DNA of 64,000 nt from Chitinophagaceae bacterium (GTDB lineage Bacteria; Bacteroidota; Bacteroidia; Chitinophagales; Chitinophagaceae): positions 32,511 through 96,510 of the forward strand of contig CANCAY010000004.1 in NCBI GenBank assembly GCA_947374225.1, written 5' to 3'. The notes beneath the pieces are model-generated. The model saw only the letters and a program-made list of their open reading frames with translations. It ran no database searches and had not been told where the DNA came from. The position numbers and the translations under genes are program-made. Below, piece after piece: positions 16,972 through 27,166 of this stretch (position 1 is the first letter of the stretch; every line of letters starts with the position of its first letter).

Positions 16972-18021
16972 CTATTTCACTTCAATATCTATTCCTAACC
17001 TTGGTCTCAACTTTTGTTTACTTTTATTAAATACCTGTATACCATTTTTCTTTCCTTCTCTTAATATTACTTGTTCTTCCAATGGCAAGTGGTATGTGTC
17101 CTTACATTCAGTTGTACAGCAGCCATCAAAGTCCTTTGCACATTCTTCGCATTGAATAAACAATAAATGGCAGGCGTCATTTTTGCAATTGGTATGGGTA
17201 TCGCATGGCTTGCCGCATTGGTGACATTTAGCTATAATGTCTTCAGTTATTTTTTCTCCTAGGCGTTCGTCAAAAACAAAATTCTTTCCTTTAAATCCAC
17301 TTTCCAAGCCCTCCTCTTTTATTTTATTAGCATAATTAATTATGCCGCCTTCTAAATGGAATACATTTTTAAAACCTTGATGTAACATATAAGCACTCGC
17401 TTTTTCACAACGAATCCCACCTGTACAATACATGATAATATTTTTGTCCTTATTGTCCTTCATCATTTCTGCTGCCATGGGCAACTGTTCTCTAAAGGTA
17501 TCAGAAGGAATTTCAATAGCTTTATCAAAATGCCCTACTTCATATTCGTAATGATTGCGCATATCTATGACAATCGTTTCCTGGTCTTGTAATAAGTTAT
17601 TCATTTCGGCAGCATTAACATACTTGCCTCTATTTTCCATACTGAAACTTGGATCCTCAATGCCGTCTGCAACTATTTTTTCACGTACTTTAATACGCAA
17701 TACCCAAAAGCTTTTTCCATTGTCATTCACTGCAATATTTAATCTCAATCCATTTAAAACTGGAATGGAATACAAGTAGGTTTTGAATGCCTCTAAATTA
17801 TGAGTAGGTAAACTTATTTGAGCATTAATACCTTCAGTTGCTATATAGATACGTCCGAATACTTGCAAAGCAATTAATTGCTTATACATCTCGTCTCTAA
17901 AAATGGTGGGCTCTGGAATGGAAAAATACTGGTAAAAACTTATTGTAGTTCTTGGAAATGTTTCCTCATACATTTTTTGTTTCAACTCAATGTTGGAAAC
18001 ACGATTGTGCAGTTGTGCCAT
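16972..18021 (-). CDS. trhO: tRNA uridine(34) hydroxylase TrhO (rhodanese-like)
   Basis: TrhO (YceA) hydroxylates U34 of certain tRNAs with O2, the first step to 5-(carboxy)methoxyuridine at the wobble base. The 349-residue protein has the N-terminal UPF0176 acylphosphatase-like domain ([16 protein letters not shown]), the rhodanese domain with the reactive Cys199 in [13 protein letters not shown], and a Cys-rich C-terminal segment (CHQCGKPC...[10 protein letters not shown]) typical of the family. The first 25 residues are extra; a start at Met17 is possible. Substantially alone, with a terminator shared with purC. Confidence 0.93.
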   Translation of the reverse strand: MAQLHNRVSNIELKQKMYEETFPRTTISFYQYFSIPEPTIFRDEMYKQLIALQVFGRIYIATEGINAQISLPTHNLEAFKTYLYSIPVLNGLRLNIAVNDNGKSFWVLRIKVREKIVADGIEDPSFSMENRGKYVNAAEMNNLLQDQETIVIDMRNHYEYEVGHFDKAIEIPSDTFREQLPMAAEMMKDNKDKNIIMYCTGGIRCEKASAYMLHQGFKNVFHLEGGIINYANKIKEEGLESGFKGKNFVFDERLGEKITEDIIAKCHQCGKPCDTHTNCKNDACHLLFIQCEECAKDFDGCCTTECKDTYHLPLEEQVILREGKKNGIQVFNKSKQKLRPRLGIDIEVK

Positions 18022-18084
18022 ATATATTAATTTAAGCTCAATTACAGATTAAGCAAATTGGACACAAAGATAAGTCAAAATTAT

Positions 18085-18456
18085 TTAAGATTTTCTAATA
18101 TAAGAACCGGTCAAGGCAGCCAAGCCACCTAATAATGCCCCTACTACGGTAGTAAGTATTATTAATGAAATATAGGATCCATGTAATGGAAGTACATTCG
18201 CCACTTTTGACGATAATAAATGATTATTTTGACTGTCAATTATAAAAGCCAAACTAAACCATAAAAGTCCGATACCTAATACACCAGACAAAAATGCATA
18301 AATTGGTTTTTGAGGAATGGCTACTGCTATTAAAATATTAGTTACCACAAAACTCCACCAAGGAAGATTTCCGTAAATGCCAACTGCATATGCAGCAATG
18401 ACTGTTAATAAAACTGTTATAATAAATTTCACGCTTTGTGATAAAGATGTTTTCAT
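18085..18456 (-). CDS. small integral membrane protein of unknown function
   Basis: The 123-residue product has about four hydrophobic segments (near residues 10-27, 34-50, 54-75 and 92-115) and ends in a basic GSYIRKS tail. I do not recognise a family. It starts 30 bp after the penicillin acylase stop and is the last gene of the NUDIX-rlmB-GSCFA-acylase minus-strand run, so it is probably co-transcribed. Confidence 0.7.
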   Translation of the reverse strand: MKTSLSQSVKFIITVLLTVIAAYAVGIYGNLPWWSFVVTNILIAVAIPQKPIYAFLSGVLGIGLLWFSLAFIIDSQNNHLLSSKVANVLPLHGSYISLIILTTVVGALLGGLAALTGSYIRKS

Positions 18457-18486
18457 ATTTAGTTATTAGAGATTGAATGAATTGAA

Positions 18487-20964
18487 TTACGCTGTTTTAA
18501 ATTGAATATGCCATTTAGTATGCTCATTCGCTTTTAACTTTTCTTTAGCCATAAACAATAAACGATAATATTTTCCTGCAGCCCAATAGTCAACAAAACT
18601 ATCATAATATGGACTACCAGGGTTGCCACTTTGACCTCCTGGATATAAGCCATAAGCTTCTATCTCGTCAGTTAAGTGTACTACCATTCTCCAACTTGGT
18701 CCATGATTCTCGCTTGTTGCATTTATAATATTCACGCCCCCTCCTATTGGTAAATTCATTCTACTTAAGGCTGGAATTTTAGTTAGGTGTAAAACACGAG
18801 TGGCTTTAAACAATGACCATTCTAATTTATTTTCTTTTTCAAGGGCTATTAATTTCTTGGTGGCATTTTCTACCCCTAGCATAACTTGCTCTTGTAAAGA
18901 CTCAATTTTATTTTTTGTTCTAATATCGTCAGCTACTGAAAAATTAGAATCTCTTTTCATTTGCTCTAATAGGATATAAGATTCTGGCTTGGTTAATGGA
19001 ATAGTAGAACCTGCTAATTCATCTCCCCAAACAGCATCTTCTACACTGTCCCAAATTACTTTAAATGCAGTGATCCCTGTTTCATGTTCATTATTATATA
19101 AGTTCCAATTGGTCATTTTAGCAACCATTCTTTTAGCATCTGAACTTAATTTATCTGTTTGAATAAATTTCATAAGTGCTGGTCTTGCCATTTCTGCAAA
19201 AACATTATAATTGCTCGTTTGCATAGCTTGCATGTCCTGTGCTGTTATTTGTGATAAAGCAGCCAACTGCTTGTTTACGCTTATACCTCTATATAAAGGG
19301 AAAGCGCCTGCGGTTCCTAGATAATACGGATACGTTGCGTCGGTTGGCTTTTGGTTCGCACTACTTACAAAACCTCTTTCTGGATTTTTAATAAATGGAT
19401 TTTCGCTCATTGGAATAATGCCTTGCCAATCATAAGCGGTATCTGATCCTGGCATAATAAAATCACCTTGATGATCCCATCTAGCCACAAAATTTCCTTG
19501 TTGCTTAATTGCTATATCGCCAGACTTAGTTGCTACTACAAAATTTTGACCTGGGCATTTCCATAATGAAATGGCATGTAAATAATCGTCTATATTTTTT
19601 GCTCTATTTAATTGATAGAATGTCTCTACTCCTGTAGAAGCATCATGTGCAGTCCATTTTACTGCTAAGTTACGGCCCTTAGATTGTGGGTTTTGATAAA
19701 AGGCGTCAAACATAGCAGGTCCCCAATGTGTCATAGCAATATTTTCAACCACGTCTGCACTGTCTTTTACTTTAATAATTTCCTGTCTATTTGTAGTTGC
19801 TTGCCATGTTCCATTAAACCAATATTCTTTTTGAGTACTGTCCTTGAACTTTAATTCATAATAATCCAATACGTCTCTACCTGCATTGGTAACGCCCCAA
19901 GCTAAGCTGTCATTAAAACCTATAATAACTGCTGGTGAACCAGGGAAACTTGCTCCATAAGTGCTATGTGTTGGAGTAGTAATTTGAACTTCATACCAAA
20001 GAGATGGTAGGTTTAATCCTAAATGTGGATCACTACATAAAATAGGCCTTCCTGATTTTGTTTTTGTGCCAGACACTGCCCAGTTATTGCTTCCATTATT
20101 TTTATTTGGAGCTTCTGGAGCTTCTGACGTTTTAAAAGCTAAATTAGGATCTTGTTTATGTAAATAAGCCAAGTCTGAACCTACTGGCTTTAACGGAGTA
20201 ATTGCAGGTGTTGAATAAGCAGTTCCTTTGGGTATAATTGGATCCAATGAATCCTGTTGATTGGTATATAATTTATCAAATAAATCATACCCTAAATAAT
20301 CGCGCGTATTAGTAAGCTGTAAATCTGCAGCAGCTGAACGTCCAGTTAAATCGTAAGACATGAACATTAAAAACAAATATGTTTTTTTAGGGGTCCATGC
20401 TTCTGGCGCATAGTTCATTAATTTAAATTCAAATGGCAAATCCTCTGGAGACAATTGTTTTATATAGGCATTCACTCCTGCAGTGTATGCGTCCACTGTT
20501 GCTTTCATCACTGGATTAGTAGCATTGATAGAAGCTTCTGTTTTTTCAGCACCATATACCATTCCTAGACGTCTAAAAAAACGGTCAATGCTTAATTTAT
20601 CTGCACCGGCAATTTCACTCAAGCGGCCAGAAGCTACACGGGTTTGAAAATCCATTTGCCATAATCTAAACTTAGCATGTAAATATCCTTGAACAAAATA
20701 GGCATCTTCGTCATGCTCGGCATAAATATGCGGAACTAAGCGGTCGTCCATATAAACATCTACATCTCCTTTCAATTCATTAGCTACCAAAGACGCATTA
20801 AAATCGGTATTGATTTTTTCCGCATTCTTCCAGAACCCATGTTGAGGGGATAAGAAATAACCAAGTCTTGGCGTCTTAGAAGTGCCCGACTTTAATTGAA
20901 TATTTAATGTAAAAACCAGTCCTGCTGTAACAGCCGCTGATACTAAAAAAGGCATTAAGCGCAT
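18487..20964 (-). CDS. penicillin acylase family protein (Ntn hydrolase)
   Basis: Members are exported amidases made as one chain and self-cleaved to a heterodimer whose beta chain begins with the catalytic Ser. The 825-residue product has an N-terminal hydrophobic anchor (residues 4-22), the alpha-chain region with DVYMDDRLVPHIYAEHDEDAYFVQGYLHAKFRLWQMD, and the cleavage site at Gly291-Ser292 in NNGSNNWAVSG, with SDPHLGLNLPSLWYE following. Natural substrates in this phylum are not known; N-acyl homoserine lactones or other amides are candidates. It lies 29 bp after the GSCFA gene in the same operon. Confidence 0.92.
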   Translation of the reverse strand: MRLMPFLVSAAVTAGLVFTLNIQLKSGTSKTPRLGYFLSPQHGFWKNAEKINTDFNASLVANELKGDVDVYMDDRLVPHIYAEHDEDAYFVQGYLHAKFRLWQMDFQTRVASGRLSEIAGADKLSIDRFFRRLGMVYGAEKTEASINATNPVMKATVDAYTAGVNAYIKQLSPEDLPFEFKLMNYAPEAWTPKKTYLFLMFMSYDLTGRSAAADLQLTNTRDYLGYDLFDKLYTNQQDSLDPIIPKGTAYSTPAITPLKPVGSDLAYLHKQDPNLAFKTSEAPEAPNKNNGSNNWAVSGTKTKSGRPILCSDPHLGLNLPSLWYEVQITTPTHSTYGASFPGSPAVIIGFNDSLAWGVTNAGRDVLDYYELKFKDSTQKEYWFNGTWQATTNRQEIIKVKDSADVVENIAMTHWGPAMFDAFYQNPQSKGRNLAVKWTAHDASTGVETFYQLNRAKNIDDYLHAISLWKCPGQNFVVATKSGDIAIKQQGNFVARWDHQGDFIMPGSDTAYDWQGIIPMSENPFIKNPERGFVSSANQKPTDATYPYYLGTAGAFPLYRGISVNKQLAALSQITAQDMQAMQTSNYNVFAEMARPALMKFIQTDKLSSDAKRMVAKMTNWNLYNNEHETGITAFKVIWDSVEDAVWGDELAGSTIPLTKPESYILLEQMKRDSNFSVADDIRTKNKIESLQEQVMLGVENATKKLIALEKENKLEWSLFKATRVLHLTKIPALSRMNLPIGGGVNIINATSENHGPSWRMVVHLTDEIEAYGLYPGGQSGNPGSPYYDSFVDYWAAGKYYRLLFMAKEKLKANEHTKWHIQFKTA

Positions 20965-20993
20965 AGCAATAATTTAGACCACTAATTTAGCTA

Positions 20994-21995
20994 TTATTTA
21001 GCAATAGCGCTTCTAAAAAATTCCAAATGCTTTTGTAAAGGTAGATAAGGGCAGGTTTGTAATAAACGCTCCGTTTTGTCAATACAGGACTGTGAAAATT
21101 TTTGATGTTCCGCAGAACCTGCAAAGAATGGTTTATGATTGACAGCTAGCTGTAATTCAGCTACTTGCTTCATAATGACTTGTGTAGCATCTTTCATATA
21201 CGTCTCCACCAACTTCTCCCAGACATATCCAGAAGCAGCATAATTAGGATGTACTAAATCTTCAGAATAAAACCTGTAATCTCTTAAGTCGTCAATCACG
21301 TATTCATACGCAGGAAAATATTCCACCTGTTCCATTGTTGCAATAACTTCATGCACCGCATGAATTAAAACTGCTTTGCTGCGATTATTCTCCACCAAAC
21401 CTTCTCTTAAATGTCGAACAGGACTAATAGTAAATACAATATGTAACTGAGGATTAAATTGAAGTAATGCATCTACTAAAATAGACAGTCGCTTTATTAA
21501 ATCAGCTGGCTGCATTAATGATTTGGTAAACCAAGTAGCTGATGCTTTGTGATTATTAGCAACCACTTGTCCCTTACTTAAGGGTGCAAATTCAGTCAAC
21601 TCATATAACCATGCAGAACCTAATGTAATTACAATATGATTAGCCGACTTTAAAAACAAATGCGCATTATGAATTGTAGTATTTATTTTAGCTAAAGCCT
21701 CCTCTTGAAGCACACTTGAAAAACGGCTATGATGATTCCAACTATTCCAAACATCATTTAATTTAAATAATTCGTTTTCCGTGTATTGTTTGTTTTGAAT
21801 ACAATCATTTAAAGAATTTTCTACACTCACTGGATTAAATAAAATTCCATGTGGATTTTCCATCACTTCAAATAAATGAGCACTAAACTTGGCACCAATA
21901 TTTTCGGTGAAACAAGAACCTATCAACATTAGTTTATCCTTGTATTCAATGGAATACTTTGAAGATTTAGCGTCTAATGTTAATTTGAATTTCAT
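20994..21995 (-). CDS. GSCFA domain protein
   Basis: This 333-residue protein carries the GSCFA domain, named for the motif seen here as IGSCFTENIG (Ser27 in GSC). The domain is SGNH-hydrolase-like; TLGSAWLY and FTISPVRHLREG are further conserved blocks, and DLVHPNYAASGYVW supplies the Asp-x-x-His expected near the C-terminal side of an SGNH active site. Presumably an esterase, possibly acting on polysaccharide or lipid acyl groups, but its substrate is unknown. It lies 15 bp after rlmB and 29 bp before the penicillin acylase gene. Confidence 0.88.
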   Translation of the reverse strand: MKFKLTLDAKSSKYSIEYKDKLMLIGSCFTENIGAKFSAHLFEVMENPHGILFNPVSVENSLNDCIQNKQYTENELFKLNDVWNSWNHHSRFSSVLQEEALAKINTTIHNAHLFLKSANHIVITLGSAWLYELTEFAPLSKGQVVANNHKASATWFTKSLMQPADLIKRLSILVDALLQFNPQLHIVFTISPVRHLREGLVENNRSKAVLIHAVHEVIATMEQVEYFPAYEYVIDDLRDYRFYSEDLVHPNYAASGYVWEKLVETYMKDATQVIMKQVAELQLAVNHKPFFAGSAEHQKFSQSCIDKTERLLQTCPYLPLQKHLEFFRSAIAK

Positions 21996-22010
21996 GTACT
22001 TAACTACTTA

Positions 22011-22829
22011 TTATTTAGCAGGAAACATTCTTTGCTTCATAGCTTCGTATAATACAATACCCGCTGCTACTGACACATTGAAGGAGTCAAAATTAGTAGC
22101 CATTGGGATTTTGAAAAAATAGTCTGCAGCCTTTGCTAAATATGGTTGTACCCCTCTTCCCTCGTCTCCCATTATGATACAGCTTGGCATATTGAAATCT
22201 AATTCATGCACATTTTTGTCAGCGCGCATTTCACTTGTAAAAACTTGTATGCCATTTAAATGTAAATCGTCTACTGCTTTTAATAAACTGCTCACACGAA
22301 CTACATGTATATGCTCCAAAGCACCGGCACTACTTTTAAACGCTTCTTCATTTAAAGCGCCTACTCCTTTATCAGGAATAATTAAAGCTTGCGCACCACA
22401 ACAATGTATACTTCTACTTATGGCTCCAATGTTTCGAACATCTGTTACACCGTCTAACATTACAAACAATGGCGTTTCTCCTTTAGCTACAACGAAATCT
22501 ATTACTTGTTGTAGATCTAAATATTTGACATTGGAAATAAATGCTAATACTCCTTGGTGATTCGCCTTAGTCATTCCATTTAATTTCTCAATGGGTACTA
22601 ATTGTATTGGAATAGTTTTATCTCTAGCGAATTGTTTAATCTCATTCAAACCTTCTCCTTGAGCATTTTTTTGTATTAATATTTTTTCAATATTAGCACC
22701 CGACTCCAAGGATTCAATAAGGGGTTGACGACCAATAATAAATTTACGTTCTGTCGTAAAACTTGGACGTGGACTAAATCTTCTCTGTCCTGAAAATTTT
22801 CTTTCTGGTCTATTATTTCTCTCCTGCAT
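22011..22829 (-). CDS. rlmB: 23S rRNA (guanosine-2'-O-)-methyltransferase RlmB-like
   Basis: This SpoU/TrmH-class enzyme places a 2'-O-methyl on a 23S rRNA guanosine (Gm2251 in E. coli). The 272-residue product has a basic disordered start (1-27), the substrate-binding domain (FIIGRQPLIESLESG), and the SPOUT domain with motif 1 DGVTDVRNIGAISRS, motif 2 IIMGDEGRGV and motif 3 KIPMATNFDSFNVSVAAGIVLYE, the deep-trefoil-knot signature. Other TrmH-family rRNA/tRNA methylases share this form, so the exact site is inferred. It starts 9 bp after the NUDIX stop. Confidence 0.88.
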   Translation of the reverse strand: MQERNNRPERKFSGQRRFSPRPSFTTERKFIIGRQPLIESLESGANIEKILIQKNAQGEGLNEIKQFARDKTIPIQLVPIEKLNGMTKANHQGVLAFISNVKYLDLQQVIDFVVAKGETPLFVMLDGVTDVRNIGAISRSIHCCGAQALIIPDKGVGALNEEAFKSSAGALEHIHVVRVSSLLKAVDDLHLNGIQVFTSEMRADKNVHELDFNMPSCIIMGDEGRGVQPYLAKAADYFFKIPMATNFDSFNVSVAAGIVLYEAMKQRMFPAK

Positions 22830-22838
22830 GGCTCAAAG

Positions 22839-23399
22839 TTAATCCTTTTTAGTGTTTAGTAACTGCCATTTTAAGATAGCTGCCACTGATATGGAATCCG
22901 TTATTTTCCCATCCATTACCCATTGTACTGCTTGCTGGAAGGGCATTTTTTTCACAACCAATTGTTCTGTATCCTCTGGCGTTGCAGTGCCGGCAATTAA
23001 GTCCCTAGCAACATATACTACCGCGAATTCATCAGACACCGAATTAGAAACATGCATCTTCAGAATTTCGGTCCAACTACCTGCTTCAAAACCAGTCTCT
23101 TCTTTTAATTCTCTTTTAGCGGCTTCTAACCAGTCAGTTCCTTCTGGACAACCCCCTTCTGGAATTTCCCAACTATATAAGTCCAATGGAAAACGGTATT
23201 GCCCCACCAAATAAGTATTGTCGTCTGAGTCTATTGCGATTACCCCAATAGCGATATTTTTAAAATGAACTTTCCCATAAATACCTTCCGTACCAGCAGG
23301 TGTGATTACCTTGAACTCTGTTAAGCTTATCCAAGGATTTTCATACTTAATCACTCCACTCAAAGTTTTCCAAGGATTTATTTCGTTTTCCATATTCAA
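22839..23399 (-). CDS. NUDIX hydrolase (ADP-ribose pyrophosphatase-like)
   Basis: This 186-residue hydrolase probably cleaves ADP-ribose or another nucleoside diphosphate derivative. The Nudix box region reads EIPEGGCPEGTDWLEAAKRE then LKEETGF; the catalytic RE-x2-EE core is intact, while the first glutamate of the textbook box is a Thr. The preceding segment YLVGQYRFPLDLYSWEIPEGG is that of ADP-ribose pyrophosphatases. It is the first gene of the five-gene operon continuing to rlmB. Substrate is inferred. Confidence 0.9.
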   Translation of the reverse strand: MNMENEINPWKTLSGVIKYENPWISLTEFKVITPAGTEGIYGKVHFKNIAIGVIAIDSDDNTYLVGQYRFPLDLYSWEIPEGGCPEGTDWLEAAKRELKEETGFEAGSWTEILKMHVSNSVSDEFAVVYVARDLIAGTATPEDTEQLVVKKMPFQQAVQWVMDGKITDSISVAAILKWQLLNTKKD

Positions 23400-23442
23400 A
23401 TAATTTGCTAATACTAAATACCACTTAACTAAATATACGTAA

Positions 23443-23479
23443 TAAAAAACCCGCCACTGTTTTGCAGGGCGGGCTTTTA
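23443..23479 (-). terminator. metK terminator
   Basis: On the minus strand CCCGCC...GGCGGG with an inner CTG/CAG extension is followed by six T. It lies about 13 bp after the metK stop. Confidence 0.88.
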
Positions 23480-23491
23480 AAAATTAAACAA

Positions 23492-24745
23492 CTATTTTAA
23501 ACCAAAAGCTTTTTTCACTTTTGTTACATAATCTAATTTCTCCCAAGTGAATAATTCGACTTTCATCGTCTTAGACTTGCCGTCTGGAGTGGTGAAAGTT
23601 TTAGTTACTGTTTCGTTCTTACGACCCATATGCCCGTAAGCAGCAGTCTCACTATACATTGGCGTTCTTAACTTTAAACGTTGCTCAATAAAGTAAGGAC
23701 GTAGATCGAAAATTGATTCTACTAATTTACCTATTTGGCCGTCAGTTAATTTAACTTTTGCAGTACCGTAAGTGTTCACGTTAATGGAAGTTGGCTTTGC
23801 AACACCAATCGCGTAAGATACTTGAACTAATACTTCGCTAGCTACACCAGCAGCTACCAAGTTCTTAGCAATATGTCTTGTTGCATATGCAGCAGAACGG
23901 TCTACTTTACTTGGATCTTTTCCAGAGAAAGCACCACCGCCGTGTGCACCTTTTCCACCGTAAGTGTCCACAATAATTTTACGACCAGTCAAACCAGTGT
24001 CACCATGTGGTCCACCAATTACAAACTTACCAGTTGGGTTAATATGATACTTAATGTCCTTGTTAAACAACTTACCGTATTTCTTATATTTTGCTTTAAC
24101 TCTTGGAATTAAAATTTCAACGATGTCTTTTTTGATCTTCTCCAACATCTTGCCTTCTTTGTCAAAATCATCATGTTGAGTAGAAACTACAATCGCGTCA
24201 ATTCTAACTGGCTCATTTTGGTCGTTGTACTCTAAGGTAACTTGAGATTTAGCGTCTGGACGTAAATATTTAATTGCTTTGTTCTCTCTTCTTAAAGCAG
24301 CTAATTCAATTAAAATTTTATGCGCCAAGTCCAATGCTAATGGCATGTAGTCGTCTGTTTCGTTACTTGCATAACCAAACATCATACCTTGGTCACCAGC
24401 ACCTTGCTCTTCTTTTTTCTTTCTGTCAACCCCTTGGTTAATGTCAGCAGATTGTTCGTGGATAGCGCTTAAAATTCCGCAGCTATTTGCCTCAAACATA
24501 TATTCACTCTTAGTATATCCAATCTTACGAATTACACCACGTGCAATTTCTTGAACGTCTAAATACGCTTTAGATTTTACCTCACCTGCCAATATTACTT
24601 GACCTGTTGTTACTAAAGTTTCACAAGCCACTTTTGACTGTGGGTCAAAGGCTAAAAAATTGTCGATTAAAGCGTCAGAAATCTGATCCGCTACTTTGTC
24701 TGGATGTCCTTCAGAAACGCTCTCTGATGTAAATAAATAAGGCAT
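23492..24745 (-). CDS. metK: S-adenosylmethionine synthetase
   Basis: This enzyme makes S-adenosylmethionine from methionine and ATP. The 417-residue product begins [20 protein letters not shown] (the ATP-binding GHPDK), contains the hexapeptide-like [12 protein letters not shown] and the second signature [16 protein letters not shown]. The slightly long form with an extra acidic/basic insert (about 190-215) is common in this phylum. No SAM riboswitch fits in the 55-bp gap upstream; an exact TAnnTTTG promoter element is there instead. Confidence 0.97.
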   Translation of the reverse strand: MPYLFTSESVSEGHPDKVADQISDALIDNFLAFDPQSKVACETLVTTGQVILAGEVKSKAYLDVQEIARGVIRKIGYTKSEYMFEANSCGILSAIHEQSADINQGVDRKKKEEQGAGDQGMMFGYASNETDDYMPLALDLAHKILIELAALRRENKAIKYLRPDAKSQVTLEYNDQNEPVRIDAIVVSTQHDDFDKEGKMLEKIKKDIVEILIPRVKAKYKKYGKLFNKDIKYHINPTGKFVIGGPHGDTGLTGRKIIVDTYGGKGAHGGGAFSGKDPSKVDRSAAYATRHIAKNLVAAGVASEVLVQVSYAIGVAKPTSINVNTYGTAKVKLTDGQIGKLVESIFDLRPYFIEQRLKLRTPMYSETAAYGHMGRKNETVTKTFTTPDGKSKTMKVELFTWEKLDYVTKVKKAFGLK

Positions 24746-24775
24746 ATTGTATTATTTAAATTGAATAGTAAAGTA

Positions 24776-24783
24776 CAAATATA
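24776..24783 (-). promoter_or_regulatory. -7 element of the metK promoter
   Basis: TATATTTG on the minus strand, an exact TAnnTTTG match, 30 bp before the metK ATG in the gap after the DUF4270 gene. Confidence 0.5.
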
Positions 24784-24800
24784 TTAATAAATCCTAATGA

Positions 24801-26288
24801 TTATAAATCGGAATAATAGATTCTTAATCTCATTTTAAACTTGGAATGAGTACCTCCACCTAAACGAACTCTACCTTGTGCAGGTTGATTGCCTAAAGAA
24901 GTACCTAGATACTCTGTGCTTGAAGTTTTGTTAAAAGGATATGGTGGCACATAAATAACAGAGTCATTCACTGGTGCATACATTCTTAAATCGAACAAAG
25001 AATCTGTTCTTGAAATAACCCCTTGAACATATCTAGTAATATTGAAATTGTAGCTAGCTACTTTATCGTATCCGTTTAATGCCTTATAAGTTAAATAGCC
25101 ACCGAATCTTGTAAAAATCTCCGCATTCGCAGCTGTTTGATAATCGTTTGGCACTGTTCTAAAAACTTTATTTGCAGAATCATACGCACCTAAGAATACA
25201 TATTTAGGAGGTAACATTTGTGTTTCCAGTCCTGTAATTCTTGCATCGTCTGGAACCTGTTCCGTAATTAATTCAGCGCGATGTATTAATTTATTTGCAA
25301 ATGTTCTTAAACCTGGGATTTTGATTTTAACGGAAGTCCCTGGACTTGTTTGAATATACACCAATGAGTCTTTTCCTTTACCTAAATGCTTAGCTAATTC
25401 AGAACCAGTTCTGTCACGCTTAATGAAATTCGCATCCCCATTGCTAATTAAGCTAAATTTAAAATAAGCCACTGTAGTATCTCTAACTCCTGTTGCACCC
25501 AATGGAGTGTAATTAGTTTTGTAATACAAAGCCAACTTTGTGTTGGTGTCTGCTAAATTAATTTTCAACAACACATTTTTATTTGCAGAAGGGTCTACTG
25601 AAATAGCAAAACCTGGAAAATAATTACGCAAGGTAGTGTCATTATGATAAGCTGTATTGGAATCGAAAACTTTAATAAATTGATTCGCAATTCTGTCAAA
25701 CAATCTAAAGCGAATTTGATTTTTTGCAGCTTCATATCTATTAATTACTGAATCACCTACTTTAGTTAAATCCAGCGTAATTGGATTACCTAATGCAGCT
25801 CCTGCTTTGATGCCATATGCGTCTGGGTAATTAGCTGAATAATATTGTTTGATGTCTAAAGGCGTACTTGGATCAATTTGATTCACATTGATTTTTACAG
25901 GAACTGAAGAGTCTCCATAAAATCCATTGTATTTTAAAACCAATACAGCAGAGTCCACTATAATACTATCTCTAGTTCCTGGAATATAAAATGGAAAATA
26001 CTGTGGCACTAACTGAAAAAACATAGTAGCTTTTGTTTTTCCAAAAATGGGATCATTTGTAATCTCTCCTAACATATGGTCGTCATTGCCATATACCTTA
26101 ACACTATCCAGCATATCAACTGTTTCCGCTTCTACATCTATAATAGTATCTTTTGTGTTGATAGCGTCCATCGAAGGCAATAATCCAAGTCCAAGTTCAG
26201 AAGAACTTACTCTTGTACATGCCGAAAAAAGGATGGTTAATATTAATATGGAAAAAGAGAATCTCTTAACTGTAATGTTTGATGCCAT
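24801..26288 (-). CDS. DUF4270 family lipoprotein
   Basis: This 495-residue lipoprotein has a signal ending in LFSAC (Cys24 as the lipidated residue), followed by the DUF4270 pattern: EITNDPIFGKTKATMFFQL, IVDSAVLVLKYNGFYGDS, and a C-terminal RVRLGGGTHSKFKMRLRIYY. The domain is confined to Bacteroidota and its role is unknown; surface-exposed beta-rich proteins are likely. It sits 15 bp downstream of the glycogen-synthase-like gene, a pairing that recurs in this phylum, so the two are probably linked in function and transcription. Confidence 0.9.
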   Translation of the reverse strand: MASNITVKRFSFSILILTILFSACTRVSSSELGLGLLPSMDAINTKDTIIDVEAETVDMLDSVKVYGNDDHMLGEITNDPIFGKTKATMFFQLVPQYFPFYIPGTRDSIIVDSAVLVLKYNGFYGDSSVPVKINVNQIDPSTPLDIKQYYSANYPDAYGIKAGAALGNPITLDLTKVGDSVINRYEAAKNQIRFRLFDRIANQFIKVFDSNTAYHNDTTLRNYFPGFAISVDPSANKNVLLKINLADTNTKLALYYKTNYTPLGATGVRDTTVAYFKFSLISNGDANFIKRDRTGSELAKHLGKGKDSLVYIQTSPGTSVKIKIPGLRTFANKLIHRAELITEQVPDDARITGLETQMLPPKYVFLGAYDSANKVFRTVPNDYQTAANAEIFTRFGGYLTYKALNGYDKVASYNFNITRYVQGVISRTDSLFDLRMYAPVNDSVIYVPPYPFNKTSSTEYLGTSLGNQPAQGRVRLGGGTHSKFKMRLRIYYSDL

Positions 26289-26303
26289 GAATTGATTTTA
26301 TCT

Positions 26304-27122
26304 TTACTTGCCTGCAAGTTCGTTGTATAAATCTAAATACTCTGTTAAATCGGAATCCCATCCGTTGAATGGAACCACCTTCTTTCCTTTTACTTCAGAA
26401 AATTCTGAGATTAATTTTTTGTCTATAATATCAGAACCAAAAGTGATGGCATCTGCATAAGCAGCACCTCCTCTAAATAAAGCAGTATTAGTTAATTCCT
26501 TAAATGGTTCTAATTCTTTCTCCTTAATATTCGCATTGATTAATGCTTTAGACATAAAATCCTTGTCTAATTTTTCCTCAAAGCTATTAGCTCCAATAGT
26601 GAATACTACTTTAGAATTAGAGAAAACAGGTTCTTTTTTAAATGCTGTTTTAATATAAGCAGGGATCAAGCCTGTCATCCATCCACTACAGTGAATAATG
26701 TCTGGAGGCCATCCAAATTTCTTAACGGTTTCCAAAGCGCCTCTACAAAAGAATACTGTTCTCATTACATTGTCGTCAAACCAAGTTTCATTTTCGTCAT
26801 GAAAAATGTGTTTGCGTTTAAAAAAGTCCTCATTTTCTAAAAAATAAACCTGTAAACGTGCGTTTGGTAAAGAAGCTACTTTAATTTGTAATGGATAATC
26901 GTCGCTGTCTACTTGAACGTTGATTCCAGAAAGACGAACAACTTCGTGTAAACGATGTCGACGCTCATTGATCACTCCAAATCTTGGCATAATGCAGCGA
27001 ACTTCTAGTCCACTATCATTGCTTTTAATTGCGAGCTTATTAATTACCTCCGCAAATTCTGTCAACTCTAAATAAGGCGACATTTCAGTGGCGATGTATA
27101 AGATTCGTTTTTTTTCAGACAT
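26304..27122 (-). CDS. half-length glycogen/starch synthase homologue (GT5 N-terminal domain only)
   Basis: The 272-residue product matches only the N-terminal Rossmann domain of GlgA: RILYIATEMSPY at the start, CIMPRFGVINERRHRLHE, YFLENEDFF and PPDIIHCSGWMTGLIPAYIK. The nucleotide-sugar domain of the GT-B fold is absent. In GlgA the start is followed by KTGGLADV, whose Lys binds ADP-glucose; here the site reads ELTEFAEV, so that Lys and the glycines are lost. Such short forms are often annotated as glycogen synthase in Bacteroidota, but an unaided synthase activity is doubtful. It is followed by DUF4270 and has an exact promoter element upstream. Confidence 0.82.
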   Translation of the reverse strand: MSEKKRILYIATEMSPYLELTEFAEVINKLAIKSNDSGLEVRCIMPRFGVINERRHRLHEVVRLSGINVQVDSDDYPLQIKVASLPNARLQVYFLENEDFFKRKHIFHDENETWFDDNVMRTVFFCRGALETVKKFGWPPDIIHCSGWMTGLIPAYIKTAFKKEPVFSNSKVVFTIGANSFEEKLDKDFMSKALINANIKEKELEPFKELTNTALFRGGAAYADAITFGSDIIDKKLISEFSEVKGKKVVPFNGWDSDLTEYLDLYNELAGK

Positions 27123-27158
27123 TCTATAAAGTTTAACTCAGAACCGACTTTGAGTCTG

Positions 27159-27166
27159 CAAAGGTA
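27159..27166 (-). promoter_or_regulatory. -7 element of the glycogen-synthase-like gene
   Basis: TACCTTTG on the minus strand, an exact TAnnTTTG match, 36 bp before the ATG. Confidence 0.5.

Noticed and set aside
24746..24800. Possible SAM riboswitch before metK
   Set aside because: The gap is 55 bp and contains only AT-rich promoter-like sequence, too short for any known SAM aptamer in this context.
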